DNA of 64,000 nt from positions 992,001 to 1,056,000 of the forward strand of contig NZ_JAFICD010000001.1 in the NCBI RefSeq assembly GCF_017833525.1. Reading direction: 5' to 3'. This DNA comes from Duganella sp. 1411 (GTDB taxonomy: Bacteria > Pseudomonadota > Gammaproteobacteria > Burkholderiales > Burkholderiaceae_D). This document shows, piece by piece, positions 34,637 through 44,700 of this stretch. The position numbers and the translations under genes are program-made. Under the pieces are notes generated by a model that saw only the letters and a program-made list of their open reading frames with translations, did no database searches and was not told the DNA's origin. Position 1 is the stretch's first letter; every line of letters begins with the position of its first letter.

Positions 34637-36127
34637 TTAGCCGGCCTTCGCCGATGGCAGCTTGGAGACCAAACGCAGCGACACGGTCAATCCCTCGAGC
34701 TGGTAATGCGGACGCAGATAAAACTTGGAGGTGTAGTAACCGGGGTTGCCCTCGACCTCCTCCAGCACCACCTCGGCGGCCGACAACGGCTTGCGCGCCT
34801 TGGTGCCTTCGCTCGAGTTGACCGGATCGCCATCGACGTACTGGTTGATCCATTTGGTCAGCCAGCGCTGCATCTCCTCGCGCTCCTTGAACGAACCGAT
34901 CTTGTCGCGCACGATGCACTTGAGGTAGTGCGCGAAGCGGCAGGTAGCGAACAAATACGGCAGGCGCGCGGCCAGGTTGGCATTGGCGGTGGCGTCCGGA
35001 TCGTCATACTCGGCCGGCTTGTGCAGCGACTGAGCGCCGATGAAGGCGGCGAAGTCGGTGTTCTTCTTATGGATTAGCGGCATGAAGCCGTTGGCCGCCA
35101 GCTCCGCCTCGCGCCGGTCCGAGATCGCGATCTCGGTCGGACACTGCATGTCGACGCCGCCGTCGTCGGTCGGGAAGGTATGCACCGGCAAGCCCTCGAC
35201 CGCACCGCCGGACTCGATGCCGCGGATGCGCGAGCACCAGCCATACTCCTTGAACGAGCGGTTGATATTGACCGCCATCGCGTACGCCGCGTTGGCCCAG
35301 GTGTAGTTCTTGCTGCCGGCGGCCGAGGTATCCTCCTCGAAGTCGAACGCCTCGACCGGATCGGTCTTGGCGCCGTAGGGCTGGCGCGCCAGGAAGCGCG
35401 GCATGGCCAGGCCGACGTAGCGCGAATCCTCGGACTCGCGGAACGAGCGCCAGGCGGCGTGCTCCGGGGTCTGGAAGATCTTGGTCAGGTCGCGCGGGTT
35501 GGACAGCTCCTGCCACGACTCCATCAGCATCACCGACGGCGCGGCCGCCGAGATGAACGGCGCGTGCGCGGCGGCGGCCACCTTGGCCATGCCGGTCAGC
35601 AGCTCGACGTCCGGCGCGCTGTTGTCGAAGTAGTAGTCGGCGACGATGGCGCCGTATGGCTCGCCGCCGAACTGGCCGAACTCCTGCTCGTACATCTTCT
35701 TGAAGATCGGGCTCTGGTCCCAGGCCGTGCCCTTGAATTTCTTGATCGTCTTGCCGAGCTCGTTTTTCGAGATGTTGAGCACGCGGATCTTCAGCATCTC
35801 GTCGGTCTCGGTGTTGTTGACCAGGTGGTGCAGGCCGCGCCAGGCGCCCTCCACCGCCTGGAACTCCGGCGTGTGCAGGATCAGGTTGATCTGCTCGGTG
35901 AGCTTCAGATCCAGCGCAGCGATCAACCCCTCGATGGTGGCCAGCACGTCGCCCGAGATGATGTTGCTGCCGACCAGCGCCTGCTCGGCCAGGGTGCGCA
36001 CCGCGCTTTCGACGGCCTCCTTGGCCTTGTCCGACTGCGGTTTGAATTCCTTTTGCAGCAGGCTGCCGAAGTCGCTCATCTCGAGCGTGGCGCCAGCCTG
36101 TTCCGTTTGTTCTTGTAGTTCAGCCAT
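34637..36127 (-). CDS. tssC: Type VI secretion sheath large subunit TssC
   Basis: A 496-residue TssC (VipB). Family blocks include VEGAWRGLHHLVNNTETDE, YGAIVADYYFDN, NGFMPLIHKKNTDFAAFIGAQS and the C-terminal YYTSKFYLRPHYQLEGL. With TssB it forms the contractile sheath. It starts 25 bases after tssB ends and is of normal length. Confidence 0.97.
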   Translation of the reverse strand: MAELQEQTEQAGATLEMSDFGSLLQKEFKPQSDKAKEAVESAVRTLAEQALVGSNIISGDVLATIEGLIAALDLKLTEQINLILHTPEFQAVEGAWRGLHHLVNNTETDEMLKIRVLNISKNELGKTIKKFKGTAWDQSPIFKKMYEQEFGQFGGEPYGAIVADYYFDNSAPDVELLTGMAKVAAAAHAPFISAAAPSVMLMESWQELSNPRDLTKIFQTPEHAAWRSFRESEDSRYVGLAMPRFLARQPYGAKTDPVEAFDFEEDTSAAGSKNYTWANAAYAMAVNINRSFKEYGWCSRIRGIESGGAVEGLPVHTFPTDDGGVDMQCPTEIAISDRREAELAANGFMPLIHKKNTDFAAFIGAQSLHKPAEYDDPDATANANLAARLPYLFATCRFAHYLKCIVRDKIGSFKEREEMQRWLTKWINQYVDGDPVNSSEGTKARKPLSAAEVVLEEVEGNPGYYTSKFYLRPHYQLEGLTVSLRLVSKLPSAKAG

Positions 36128-36152
36128 AGTGGTTCTCCAGGACGGTCAAGGA

Positions 36153-36653
36153 TTATTCTTGCGGCTTCGGCGCCGACGTCAGCGCCTGCATCAGCGCCGG
36201 TTCGCTCAGCAGCTTGGCGATCAGGTCCTCGGCGCCGGTCTTGCCGTCCATGTAGGTCATCAGGTTGGACAGCTGGCCGCGCGCCTCGAGCAGCTTGTTG
36301 AGCGGGCCGACCTTGCGGGCGATCGCCGCCGGCGTGAAGTCGTCCATGTTCTCGAACGTCATCTCGACGCTCAGGTTGCCCTCGCCGCTGAGGGTATTGG
36401 GCACCTGCACCGCCACGCGCGGCTTCATCGCCTTGAGGCGCTCGTCGAAGTTGTCGACGTCGATCTCGAGGAACTTGCGGTCGGCCACCGGGGCCAGCGG
36501 GTCGGCCGGCTGGCCCGACAGGTCGGCCAGCACGCCCATCACGAACGGCAGTTGCACCTTCTTCTCGGCGCCGTAGACCTCGACGTCGTACTCGATCTGC
36601 ACGCGCGGGGCGCGGTTGCGCGCGATGAATTTCTGACTGCTCTCTTTGGCCAC
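36153..36653 (-). CDS. tssB: Type VI secretion sheath small subunit TssB
   Basis: A 166-residue TssB (VipA): AKESSQKFIARNRAPRVQI at the start, VQLPFVMGVLADLSGQ, FLEIDVDNFDERL, and the C-terminal helix region that ClpV recognises. The start is GTG at 36653 behind a strong GGAGGAAG; an ATG at 36680 would add nine residues foreign to the family. It follows tssA by 74 bases. Confidence 0.95.
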   Translation of the reverse strand: MAKESSQKFIARNRAPRVQIEYDVEVYGAEKKVQLPFVMGVLADLSGQPADPLAPVADRKFLEIDVDNFDERLKAMKPRVAVQVPNTLSGEGNLSVEMTFENMDDFTPAAIARKVGPLNKLLEARGQLSNLMTYMDGKTGAEDLIAKLLSEPALMQALTSAPKPQE

Positions 36654-36727
36654 GATACTTCCTCCATGATTGAACAACACGATTGCCGCCGCCAGGCCCT
36701 GTTCGGCCCGCCGATGCCGGCCACTCT

Positions 36728-37765
36728 TTACTCCGGCGCGCCCTCGCGGCCCCGGATCAAACTGGCCTGCTGGATGCCGTCGGGCGCCAGGTCCTCCAGG
36801 ATTTCCATGAAACTCATCGGGGCCAAGCGCTTGGCCCGCACCAGCAGCATGGGCAAGGGACTGGACGGCTCATGCTGTTCGTAATAGCCGATCAGCTTGT
36901 CGAGCATGCGCGCGACGTCGGCGCGGTTGGCGATCTCGCCGCTGATCGGCGCCGGGCGGCCGGGGCCATCGCCCTGCGCGGTGCCCGCTTCACCGGCGGC
37001 TTGGGCGCCATCCTCGGCGGCGACGGGGTCCGGCTCGCCACCGAGAAAATCGCGGCCCCGTTTGAGCAATCGGATCAGGCCGGTCAGATTGAGCGACTGG
37101 GCGGCGCCGACTTGGCGCTCGAGCGCCGCTTCGATCCCGGCCGCGCTGTCGCAGGCGCGCGCGAGCGCCTGGCGCGCCGCCGTCAAGGCCGCGCCGTCGG
37201 CGTCGCGCAAAGCCATCTCGATCGAGGCCAGCGTCACCTTGTCGCCGGCCTCGACGGGCGTGAGCTCGCCGGTGGCGATCTCGATCATGCGCAAGTTCAG
37301 GCGGCCTATGCCCGGCAGCGCGATCAGGCAGGCTTCCTTGATGTCTTTGAGCAGGGTGACGTGGTCGGTGAGGATCAGCAGCGAGTTGACGCGCAGCGTA
37401 GGGTCCATGTCGTCGTCGGCGTCGAGCCGGGGATGGACGCCGTCCCATTGCTCCTCGATCAGCCGCTCGATCAGGCGCAGGCCGTCGGCCAGGCCCGCCA
37501 TGCCATGCAGCGCCAGATTGGCGCGCAGCAAAAATACCGCCAGCCGCAGGTCGTGGCTACGCCGCAGCAAGGCGCGCGCGCTGCGATCGATGGCCTTCCA
37601 GTCCGGCGGCACGGCGGCCGTGATGGTCGCGCCGTACTGCACCTCCGGCTTGCCGGCCACCTCCGACTCGAGCGCGACAAAGTCCGGATCGTACTCAAGA
37701 TTGGAGCCGCACGGCTGCTCGGCGTTGACATCTTGCAGCAGAGAATCAAAGTCGATGACGGACAT
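36728..37765 (-). CDS. tssA: Type VI secretion protein TssA
   Basis: A 345-residue TssA. It has the N-terminal ImpA_N domain (DFDSLLQDVNAEQPCGSNLEY, WKAIDRSARALLRRSHDLRLAVFL) and a C-terminal helical domain (ISGEIANRADVARMLDKLIGYYEQHEPSSPLP split over residues about 275-305, then FMEILEDLAP). TssA primes and caps sheath assembly. ATG at 37765 starts MSVIDFDSLLQ. It is the first gene of the leftward tss run, so the promoter should lie in 37766-38047. Confidence 0.95.
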   Translation of the reverse strand: MSVIDFDSLLQDVNAEQPCGSNLEYDPDFVALESEVAGKPEVQYGATITAAVPPDWKAIDRSARALLRRSHDLRLAVFLLRANLALHGMAGLADGLRLIERLIEEQWDGVHPRLDADDDMDPTLRVNSLLILTDHVTLLKDIKEACLIALPGIGRLNLRMIEIATGELTPVEAGDKVTLASIEMALRDADGAALTAARQALARACDSAAGIEAALERQVGAAQSLNLTGLIRLLKRGRDFLGGEPDPVAAEDGAQAAGEAGTAQGDGPGRPAPISGEIANRADVARMLDKLIGYYEQHEPSSPLPMLLVRAKRLAPMSFMEILEDLAPDGIQQASLIRGREGAPE

Positions 37766-37972
37766 AGCAATTGGACCGGGTCGGACGTGCCGGACGGCCG
37801 CATCGCCGCCGACTGGCACATGGTTATATTTGTAATGTGTACATATTAGACAGGCCTACCCGGGCCGTCTGTCCCCATAAATGATGACGACGGGGCGCTA
37901 TCGGTCGGAGCCGGGAAGTGGTAATGGGGACGGTGGAGGAGAAGGAAAACAGACGACCAGACTTTCAAACGC
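37766..37972. promoter_or_regulatory. Intergenic region upstream of tssA, likely T6SS promoter
   Basis: No convincing gene is seen here. The stretch 37820-37855 is AT-rich compared with its surroundings and contains AATGTGTACATATT, a near-palindrome around TGTACA, which could be an operator. No clear sigma-54 (GG-N10-GC) element was found. This is the only sizeable gap at the head of the leftward tss operon. Confidence 0.35.
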
Positions 37973-37997
37973 GACGCCCCGCACGGGGCGGGGCGTC
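37973..37997 (-). terminator. Strong hairpin terminator of the nar operon
   Basis: GACGCCCCGC-ACGGG-GCGGGGCGTC forms a perfect 10-base-pair GC-rich stem with a 5-base loop. It stands 50 bases beyond the stop of the parvulin gene, the last gene of the leftward nar run, and is followed in that direction by GCGTTTGAAA with only a short T-run. It separates the nar operon from the T6SS promoter region. Confidence 0.6.
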
Positions 37998-38047
37998 TCA
38001 GGCGCGGGATCAGACGCTGCGGGTGCGCGCTGGGGAAGCGCGGCGGA

Positions 38048-38794
38048 TTACTGCACCAGCGGCGAGCTCGCCCCCTCGAGGTCGACGCCCTCGATGCCGG
38101 CGCGGCCGACCAGAATATGCAAATACTGGTGCAGCGCCCGCTGCCACGACTGCCGGCCCAGCTCGTCGGCGATCTGCGCCCGCACGGTCTCGAACGGAAT
38201 CACCTTGCCTTCGACGCGGCGTTGCGCCTGCACGATGTGCAAGCCAAACCGCGTCTCCAGCAACCTTCCCGCCAGCTCGCCCGGCCGCAGCCGGAACAGC
38301 AACTCGTCGAACTCCGGCACGCACTGCCCTCGCCCCAGTTGCCCCAGGCTGCCGCCAACCGCGCCCGACGGACAATTCGAATACTGCCGCGCCAGCTCGT
38401 CGAACCGCTCCGGCCGCGCCTGCAATTCGGCCAGGATCAGCTCGGCCGTCTGGCGCAGCAGTTCCAGCGGCGCCGCCGGCGTCACCTGGAACAGGATGTG
38501 GCGCGCCTCGACCAGGTCGCCGCTGCGATAACGCTCCGGCTGGCTCTGATAGAAGCGCAGGCAAGCCTCCTCGTCCGCCTGCGGCACCGTCACCTCGCGC
38601 ACGAACAGCGCCTCGATGCGGTCGTCGTCGCTGTCGCCCTCGACGCCCAGCCGCCGCGCCTCCTGCAACAGCACCTGGCGCAGCACCACCTCGTGCACGG
38701 CCTCGCGCAGGGGGTTGTCCGCCTGCTGGTGATGCCCGATTTCCGCCTCGATGGCGCTGTCGTCGATGTCGACGCCGTTGACTGCGATACCCAT
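38048..38794 (-). CDS. Parvulin-type peptidyl-prolyl cis-trans isomerase (nar operon)
   Basis: A 248-residue PpiC/NifM-like protein. An N-terminal SurA-like helical part is followed by a rotamase domain (residues about 115-205: VEARHILFQV, ELARQYSNCPSGAVGGSLGQLGRGQCVPEFD, FGLHIVQAQRR). No signal peptide is visible, so it should act in the cytoplasm, as expected for maturation of cytoplasmic NarGH. ATG at 38794 has AAGGAG upstream. It starts 13 bases after narI ends and closes the operon. Confidence 0.88.
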   Translation of the reverse strand: MGIAVNGVDIDDSAIEAEIGHHQQADNPLREAVHEVVLRQVLLQEARRLGVEGDSDDDRIEALFVREVTVPQADEEACLRFYQSQPERYRSGDLVEARHILFQVTPAAPLELLRQTAELILAELQARPERFDELARQYSNCPSGAVGGSLGQLGRGQCVPEFDELLFRLRPGELAGRLLETRFGLHIVQAQRRVEGKVIPFETVRAQIADELGRQSWQRALHQYLHILVGRAGIEGVDLEGASSPLVQ

Positions 38795-38807
38795 ATCGTT
38801 CTCCTTG

Positions 38808-39491
38808 TTAGCGCGAGCGCACCAGCTGATAGGCGCGGCCCAGGTAGCCAAGCGCGCCGAAGCCGCTCCACACGTGCACCAGGCGGGTGAACGGGAAGAT
38901 CACGAACAGCGACATGCCCATGAACAGGTGCAGCTTGAACACCAGCGGCGCGTCGACGATGAAGCCGGCGGCGTCGCCACGGAAGGTGATCACGTGCTGC
39001 GCCCAGGTCATCAACAGCACCATCATGTGGCCGTCCATGTGGCCGGCCGAGGCGAAGATCGACGACAACCCCAGCAGCAAGGTCGCCAGCAGCCACAACA
39101 GAACCAGCTTGTCCTTGAACGTGGTGCGGGCGCGCACGCGGTCGTTGCTGAAACGGCGCGCCAGCAACATCAGGATGCCGACCAGGCACAGCGAGCCCAT
39201 GACGCCGCCTGCCACCATCGCCACCAGCTGCTTGGCGCCGTGCGTGACGCCCAAGGTGTCCCACACCCAGACCGGCGTCAGCAGGCCGGCGGCGTGGCCG
39301 AAGAACAGGCCCAGCACGCCGATGTGGAACAACGGGCTGCCCAGGCGCAGCAGGCCGGTATTGAGGGTCTGGCTCGATTCCGACTTCCAGCTGTACTGCT
39401 CGCGGTCGAAGCGGATCAGGCTGCCCAGAAAGAAGATCGCCAGCGCGAGGTAGGGATAGATTCCAAACAAAAATTGATGCAGATAGTTCAT
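38808..39491 (-). CDS. narI: Respiratory nitrate reductase gamma subunit NarI
   Basis: A 227-residue cytochrome b subunit that takes electrons from quinol and passes them to NarH. It has five hydrophobic helices and the expected heme-ligand His residues, in SPLFHIGVLGLFFGHAAGL and near the C-terminus in FKLHLFMGMSLFVIFPFTRLVHVWS (split over residues about 185-210). The gene is intact. It starts 11 bases after narJ ends. Confidence 0.96.
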   Translation of the reverse strand: MNYLHQFLFGIYPYLALAIFFLGSLIRFDREQYSWKSESSQTLNTGLLRLGSPLFHIGVLGLFFGHAAGLLTPVWVWDTLGVTHGAKQLVAMVAGGVMGSLCLVGILMLLARRFSNDRVRARTTFKDKLVLLWLLATLLLGLSSIFASAGHMDGHMMVLLMTWAQHVITFRGDAAGFIVDAPLVFKLHLFMGMSLFVIFPFTRLVHVWSGFGALGYLGRAYQLVRSR

Positions 39492-39502
39492 GGCGCTCTC
39501 CT

Positions 39503-40186
39503 TCAGTGACGCTGCGGCGCTGCCGCCTTGGGATAGAAATTGACGGGCTGGACGCCGCCCGGTATCTGCATGTGCGGCTTGAGCAGCGGCTCGATGCCGT
39601 CGGCGCCGGGGCCGAAGGTTTCCAGCGCCTCGTCCATGTCGCGCACCGGCGGCTCGCTCAATTCCTCGGCCTGCACCGGCGTGAGCGTCTGCAACAGCTC
39701 GAACACGCAGGCGTACGGGCTGCCGTTGGCGCGCAGCTTGCGGCCGATATAGGCCAGCACGTGGATGGCGTCGCCCAGCAGGCGCTCGGCCTCGTCCTTG
39801 TCCTGCTGCGACAGGAATTCCAGGAACAGCGGCACGTAGTCCGGCAGGTCGTCGCCGACCATCTGCAGGCCGTGCTTGCTGTACTCGGCCAGCAGGTCGA
39901 CCATGGCCTGGCCGCGGTCGCGCGACTCGCCGTGGATGTGCTCGAACAGGTGCAGCGAGTGCGACGGGTTGCGGTCGAACGTCATCACGTATTGCTGCTG
40001 CAGGTCGATCAGCGTGGTGCTGCCCAGGTGGGCGAACAACGGTTGCAGCTGCGCGTGCCACTGCGGCAGTGTTTCCAGCAACAACAGGTTCAGTTCGGCC
40101 TGCTCGGCCAGCAGCTCCGGCTCCGGATACTGCAGCAGCGCCGACAGCACCTGGTAGCCGTGCACGTGGAGTTGGGTATCAGACAT
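39503..40186 (-). CDS. narJ: Nitrate reductase assembly chaperone NarJ
   Basis: A 227-residue TorD/NarJ-type chaperone, all-helical, with the family block YVMTFDRNPSHSLHLFEHIHGESRDRGQAM (split about residues 65-95) and DYVPLFLEFLSQQ. It helps insert Moco into NarG and delays membrane docking until the enzyme is mature. ATG at 40186 with GAAGGAG upstream; it overlaps the end of narH by 8 bases. Confidence 0.96.
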   Translation of the reverse strand: MSDTQLHVHGYQVLSALLQYPEPELLAEQAELNLLLLETLPQWHAQLQPLFAHLGSTTLIDLQQQYVMTFDRNPSHSLHLFEHIHGESRDRGQAMVDLLAEYSKHGLQMVGDDLPDYVPLFLEFLSQQDKDEAERLLGDAIHVLAYIGRKLRANGSPYACVFELLQTLTPVQAEELSEPPVRDMDEALETFGPGADGIEPLLKPHMQIPGGVQPVNFYPKAAAPQRH

Positions 40187-41735
40187 CGACGTTCTCCTTC
40201 TTTTTCCGTGATTTCGGCATCGACATGAAGATCTCCGAACCATGCTTGCGTTTGCCGAACAGGCTGGCGTCGCTGACGCCGTCCGAACAGCCGTTGCCGA
40301 AGCTGAAGCCGCAACTGCCCTTCTCGTTGAAGCTGTCCTCGGCCATTTCCTTGTGGCTGCTAGGAATGACGAAGCGGTCCTCGTAGTTGGCGATGGCCAT
40401 GATGTGGTACATGTCCTCGACCACTTCCGGCGTCAGGCCGACCTGTTTCAATACCTCGAGGTCCGGCACGCCCAGCACGCTCTTGCTGCGCATGTAGGCG
40501 CGCATCGCCAGCATGCGGTCGAGCGCCTTGATCACGGGCGGCTGGTCGCCCGCCGTCAGCAGGTTGGCCAGGTATTGCACCGGAATGCGCAGGCTGGCGG
40601 TGTCCGGCAGGATGCCGTTCTTGCCCATGCGGCCAGATTCGGCGGCGGCCTGGATCGGCGACAGCGGCGGGATGTACCATACCATCGGCAGGGTGCGGTA
40701 TTCCGGATGCAGCGGGAACGCCACCTTCCACTCGACCGCCATCTTGTACACCGGCGAACGCTTGGCCGATTCCAGCCACGAATCGGGAATGCCCTGGCGC
40801 CGCGCCTCTTCGATGATGGCCGGATCGTGCGGATCGAGGAACAGGCCGAGCTGCGACGGATACAGGTCGCGCGGATCGGCCACCGAGGCCGCCGCTTCGA
40901 TCTTGTCGGCGTCGTACAGCAGCACGCCGAGGTAGCGGATGCGGCCCACGCAGGTTTCCGAGCACACGGTCGGCTGGCCGGCTTCGATGCGCGGGTAGCA
41001 GAAGGTGCACTTCTCGGCCTTGCCCGACGACCAGTTGTAATAAATCTTCTTGTACGGGCAGCCGGAGATGCACATGCGCCAGCCGCGGCACTTGTCCTGG
41101 TCGATCAGCACGATGCCGTCGTCCTCGCGCTTGTACACCGAGCCGGACGGGCACGAGGCCACGCAGGTCGGGTTCAGGCAATGCTCGCACAGGCGCGGCA
41201 GGTACATCATGAAGGTGTTCTCGAAGGTGCCGTACATCTCCTTCTGCATGTTGTTGAACAGCGTGTCCTGGCTGCGCTGGGCGAATTCGCCGCCCAGGTC
41301 GTCCTCCCAATTCGGGCCCCACTCGATCTTGTCCATCTTCTTGCCGGTGATGACGGAGATCGGACGGGCGGTCGGCGGCGTCTCCGACAGCGGCGCGTTC
41401 TGCAGGCGCTCGTAGTCGTAGGTGAACGGCTCGTAGTACTCGTCGATCTGCGGCAGGTTCGGGTTGGCGAAGATCTGCGCCAGGATTTTCAAACGGCTGC
41501 CCTGGCGCGGCTCGATCTTGCCGGCGTCGGTGCGGCGCCAGCCGCCGTTCCACTTGTCCTGGTTTTCCCAATGCTTCGGATAGCCGATGCCGGGCTTGGT
41601 CTCGACGTTGTTGAACCACGCGTACTCGACGCCGTCGCGGCTGGTCCAGACGTTTTTACACGTGACCGAGCAGGTGTGGCAGCCGATGCACTTGTCCAGG
41701 TTCAGCACCATGCCGATTTGCGCTCTGATTTTCAT
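40179..41735 (-). CDS. narH: Respiratory nitrate reductase beta subunit NarH
   Basis: A 518-residue iron-sulfur subunit. Cluster motifs are visible in CIGCHTCSVTCKNVW near the N-terminus, CEHCLNPTCVASCPSGSVYKR, CRGWRMCISGCPYKK and CTFCYPRIEAGQPTVCSETC. In CRGWRMC a Trp stands where a Cys would be, which is the NarH-specific 3Fe-4S site. Its ATG overlaps the narG stop (ATGA). Confidence 0.97.
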   Translation of the reverse strand: MKIRAQIGMVLNLDKCIGCHTCSVTCKNVWTSRDGVEYAWFNNVETKPGIGYPKHWENQDKWNGGWRRTDAGKIEPRQGSRLKILAQIFANPNLPQIDEYYEPFTYDYERLQNAPLSETPPTARPISVITGKKMDKIEWGPNWEDDLGGEFAQRSQDTLFNNMQKEMYGTFENTFMMYLPRLCEHCLNPTCVASCPSGSVYKREDDGIVLIDQDKCRGWRMCISGCPYKKIYYNWSSGKAEKCTFCYPRIEAGQPTVCSETCVGRIRYLGVLLYDADKIEAAASVADPRDLYPSQLGLFLDPHDPAIIEEARRQGIPDSWLESAKRSPVYKMAVEWKVAFPLHPEYRTLPMVWYIPPLSPIQAAAESGRMGKNGILPDTASLRIPVQYLANLLTAGDQPPVIKALDRMLAMRAYMRSKSVLGVPDLEVLKQVGLTPEVVEDMYHIMAIANYEDRFVIPSSHKEMAEDSFNEKGSCGFSFGNGCSDGVSDASLFGKRKHGSEIFMSMPKSRKKKENVDV

Positions 41736-44700
41736 ACCATGCTCCCTTGTTCTTCTTTCAGCGGGCCTTCCAGCCAGTCAATCTTGTTCATCTTGCGCAC
41801 CAACACGAATTCATCGCGGTTGGAGCCGACCGTGCCGTAGTAGTTGAAGCCCCACGACAGTTGCGCGTAGCCGCCGATCATGTGGGTCGGCTTGGTCACC
41901 GCCCGCGTCACCGAGTTGTGGATGCCGCCGCGCTTGCCCGACTGCTCCGAACCCGGCACGTTGATGATCTTTTCCTGTGCGTGGTACATCAGGGTCATCC
42001 CTTCCGGCACGCGCTGGCTGACGATGGCGCGGGCGGTCAGGGTGCCGTTGACGTTGAACACCTCGATCCAGTCGTTGTCGACGATGCCGGCCGCCTTGGC
42101 GTCGGTCTCCGACAGCCACACGTGCGGACCGCCACGCGACAGGGTCAGCATGCGCAGGTTGTCCGAGTAGGTCGAGTGGATGCCCCATTTCTGGTGCGGC
42201 GTAATAAAGTTCAGCGCGATTTCCTTGTTGCCGTTCGGCACCGCGCCCAGCATCGCCGTGGTGGTCTTGGTGTTGATGGCCGGCTTGTAGACGCACAACC
42301 CCTCGCCAAAATCGCGCATCCAGCGGTGATCCTGGTAGAACTGCTGGCGGCCGGTCAGGGTGCGCCATGGGATCAGTTCGTGCACATTGGTGTAGCAGGC
42401 GTTGTAGCTGACCTCTTCCGACTCCAGCCCCGACCAGGTCGGCGAGGAGATGATCTTGCGCGGCTGGGCCTGCACGTCGCGGAAGCGGATCGTGTCGTGC
42501 TCGCGCGGCAGCGCCAGGTGCGTGTGGTCGCGGCCGGTGATCTTCGACAGCGCGTCCCACGCCTTGACCGCCACGTGGCCGTTGGTTTCCGGCGCCAGCG
42601 ACAGGATCATCTCGGCGGCGTCGATGGCCGTGTCCAGGCGCGGCTGGCCGTGCGCCACGCCCGGCGTCTGCACCGTGCGGTTGATGCCGCGCAGCACGTC
42701 GACCTCGTGGCCCGTCTTCCAGCCGATGCCCTTGCCGCCGTTGCCCAGCTTCTCCAGCAACGGGCCGATCGAGGTGAACTTCTGGTAAATCTGCGTATAG
42801 TCGCGCTCCACCACGGTGAAGTTCGGCATGGTCTTGCCGGGGATCGGCTCGCACTCGCCGGCGCGCCAGTCCTTCGGATCGAACGGCTGGCCCAGTTCGC
42901 CGGGGGTGTCGTGCATCAGCGGGGTCAGCACCAGATCCTGCTGCTTGCCCAGGTAGGCGCCGCCGATTTCCTCGAACTTCTTGGCGATGCCCTTGTAGAT
43001 TTCCCAGTCCGACTTCGACTGCCACAGCGGCTGCACGGCTTCGGACAGTGGATGGATGAACGGGTGCATGTCGGACGTGTTCAGGTCGTCCTTCTCGTAC
43101 CAGGTGGCGGTCGGCAGCACGATGTCGCCGTACAGGCAGGTGGTCGACATGCGGAAGTCCAGCACCACCAGCAGATCGAGCTTGCCCTCGGCGGCCGGAC
43201 GCACCTTGACGTCGCGCGGCTTGATGCAATTGTTCTCGTCGCTCATCAGCGCGTTTTGCGTGCCCAGCAGGTACTTCAGGAAGTACTCGTGGCCCTTGCC
43301 CGAGCTGCCCAGGATGTTGGAGCGCCACACGAACATATTGCGCGGGAAGTTGGCCGGGTTGTCCGGGTCGTCGCAGGAGAACTCCAGTTTCTTGTTCCTG
43401 ATCTGGTCGACCGCGTAATCGACCGCCGTCATGCCGGCGGCGGCGGCGGCGCGGGTGACCTCCAGCGGATTGGTTTGCAGCTGCGGCGCCGACGGCAACC
43501 AGCCCATGCGCTCGGCCTTGGCGTTGTAGTCCAACAAGGTCATCGGCGCGACGTCGGGGCCGGCCGTTGGCGACGAGATTTCCTCGGTGTGCAGCTTTTC
43601 ATGGCGCCACTGGCTGGTATGGGCGTAGAAGAACGAGGTGCCGTTCATCTGGCGCATCGGGCGGTTCCAATCCTGGGCGAACGCCAGCGGGGTCCAGCCG
43701 GTTTGCGGACGCAGTTTTTCCTGGCCCACGTAATGCGCCCAGCCGCCGCCCGATTGGCCGACGCAGCCGCACATCATCAGCATGTTGATGATGCCGCGAT
43801 AGGTCATGTCCATGTGGTACCAGTGGTTCAGCGCGGCGCCGACGATGACCATGCTCTTGCCACGGGTCTGGTCGGCGTTCTCGGCGAACTGGCGCGCCAC
43901 GGTGATCACGTCCTCGGCCTTGACGCCGGTGTGCTTGACCTGCCAGGCCGGGGTGTAAGGGACGTCGTCGTCGTAGCTGGTGGCGACGTTGCCGCCGCCC
44001 AGGCCACGGTCGATGCCGTAGTTGGCCAGGGTCAGGTCGAACACGGTGGCGACCAGCACGCTGCTGCCGTCGGCCAGGGTCAGGCGCTTGGCCGGCACGT
44101 TACGCATCAGCATATCGCTGCTGTCCTTGCCGCCGAAGTAAGGGAAGCCGACCGCGACCACCTCGTCGCTATTGCCCAGCAGGGACAGTTGCGGATCGAC
44201 GGGAGCGTTGTTGCCGCCCTCCTTCATCTCCAGGTTCCACTTGCCGGCCTCGCCCCAGCGGAAGCCGATCGAACCGGCCGGCGCCACGATGCGGCCGCTG
44301 GCCTCGTCGATGACGAGGGTTTTCCAGTCCGGATTATTGGTCTCGTCGAGGTTGTTGGCCAGGTGCGAGGCGCGCAGGAAGTATTCGGGCGCCAGGGTGC
44401 CGTTCTGCTCCTTGAGCAGCACCAGCATCGGGAAGTCGGTGTATTGCTTGGCGTACTCCTTGAAGTACTGCGACTGTTGCGCGGTGTGGTATTCCTTCAG
44501 GATCACATGGCCCATGGCCATCGCCAGCGCGGCGTCCGTGCCCTGCTTGGGCGCCAGCCAGATGTCGCCGAACTTGGCCATTTCGCCGAAGTCGGACGAC
44601 ACGGCCACCGTCTTGGTGCCCTTGTAGCGCACCTCGGTGTAGAAGTGGGCGTCGGGGGTGCGCGTCATCGGCACGTTCGAGCCCCACACCATCAGGTAGG

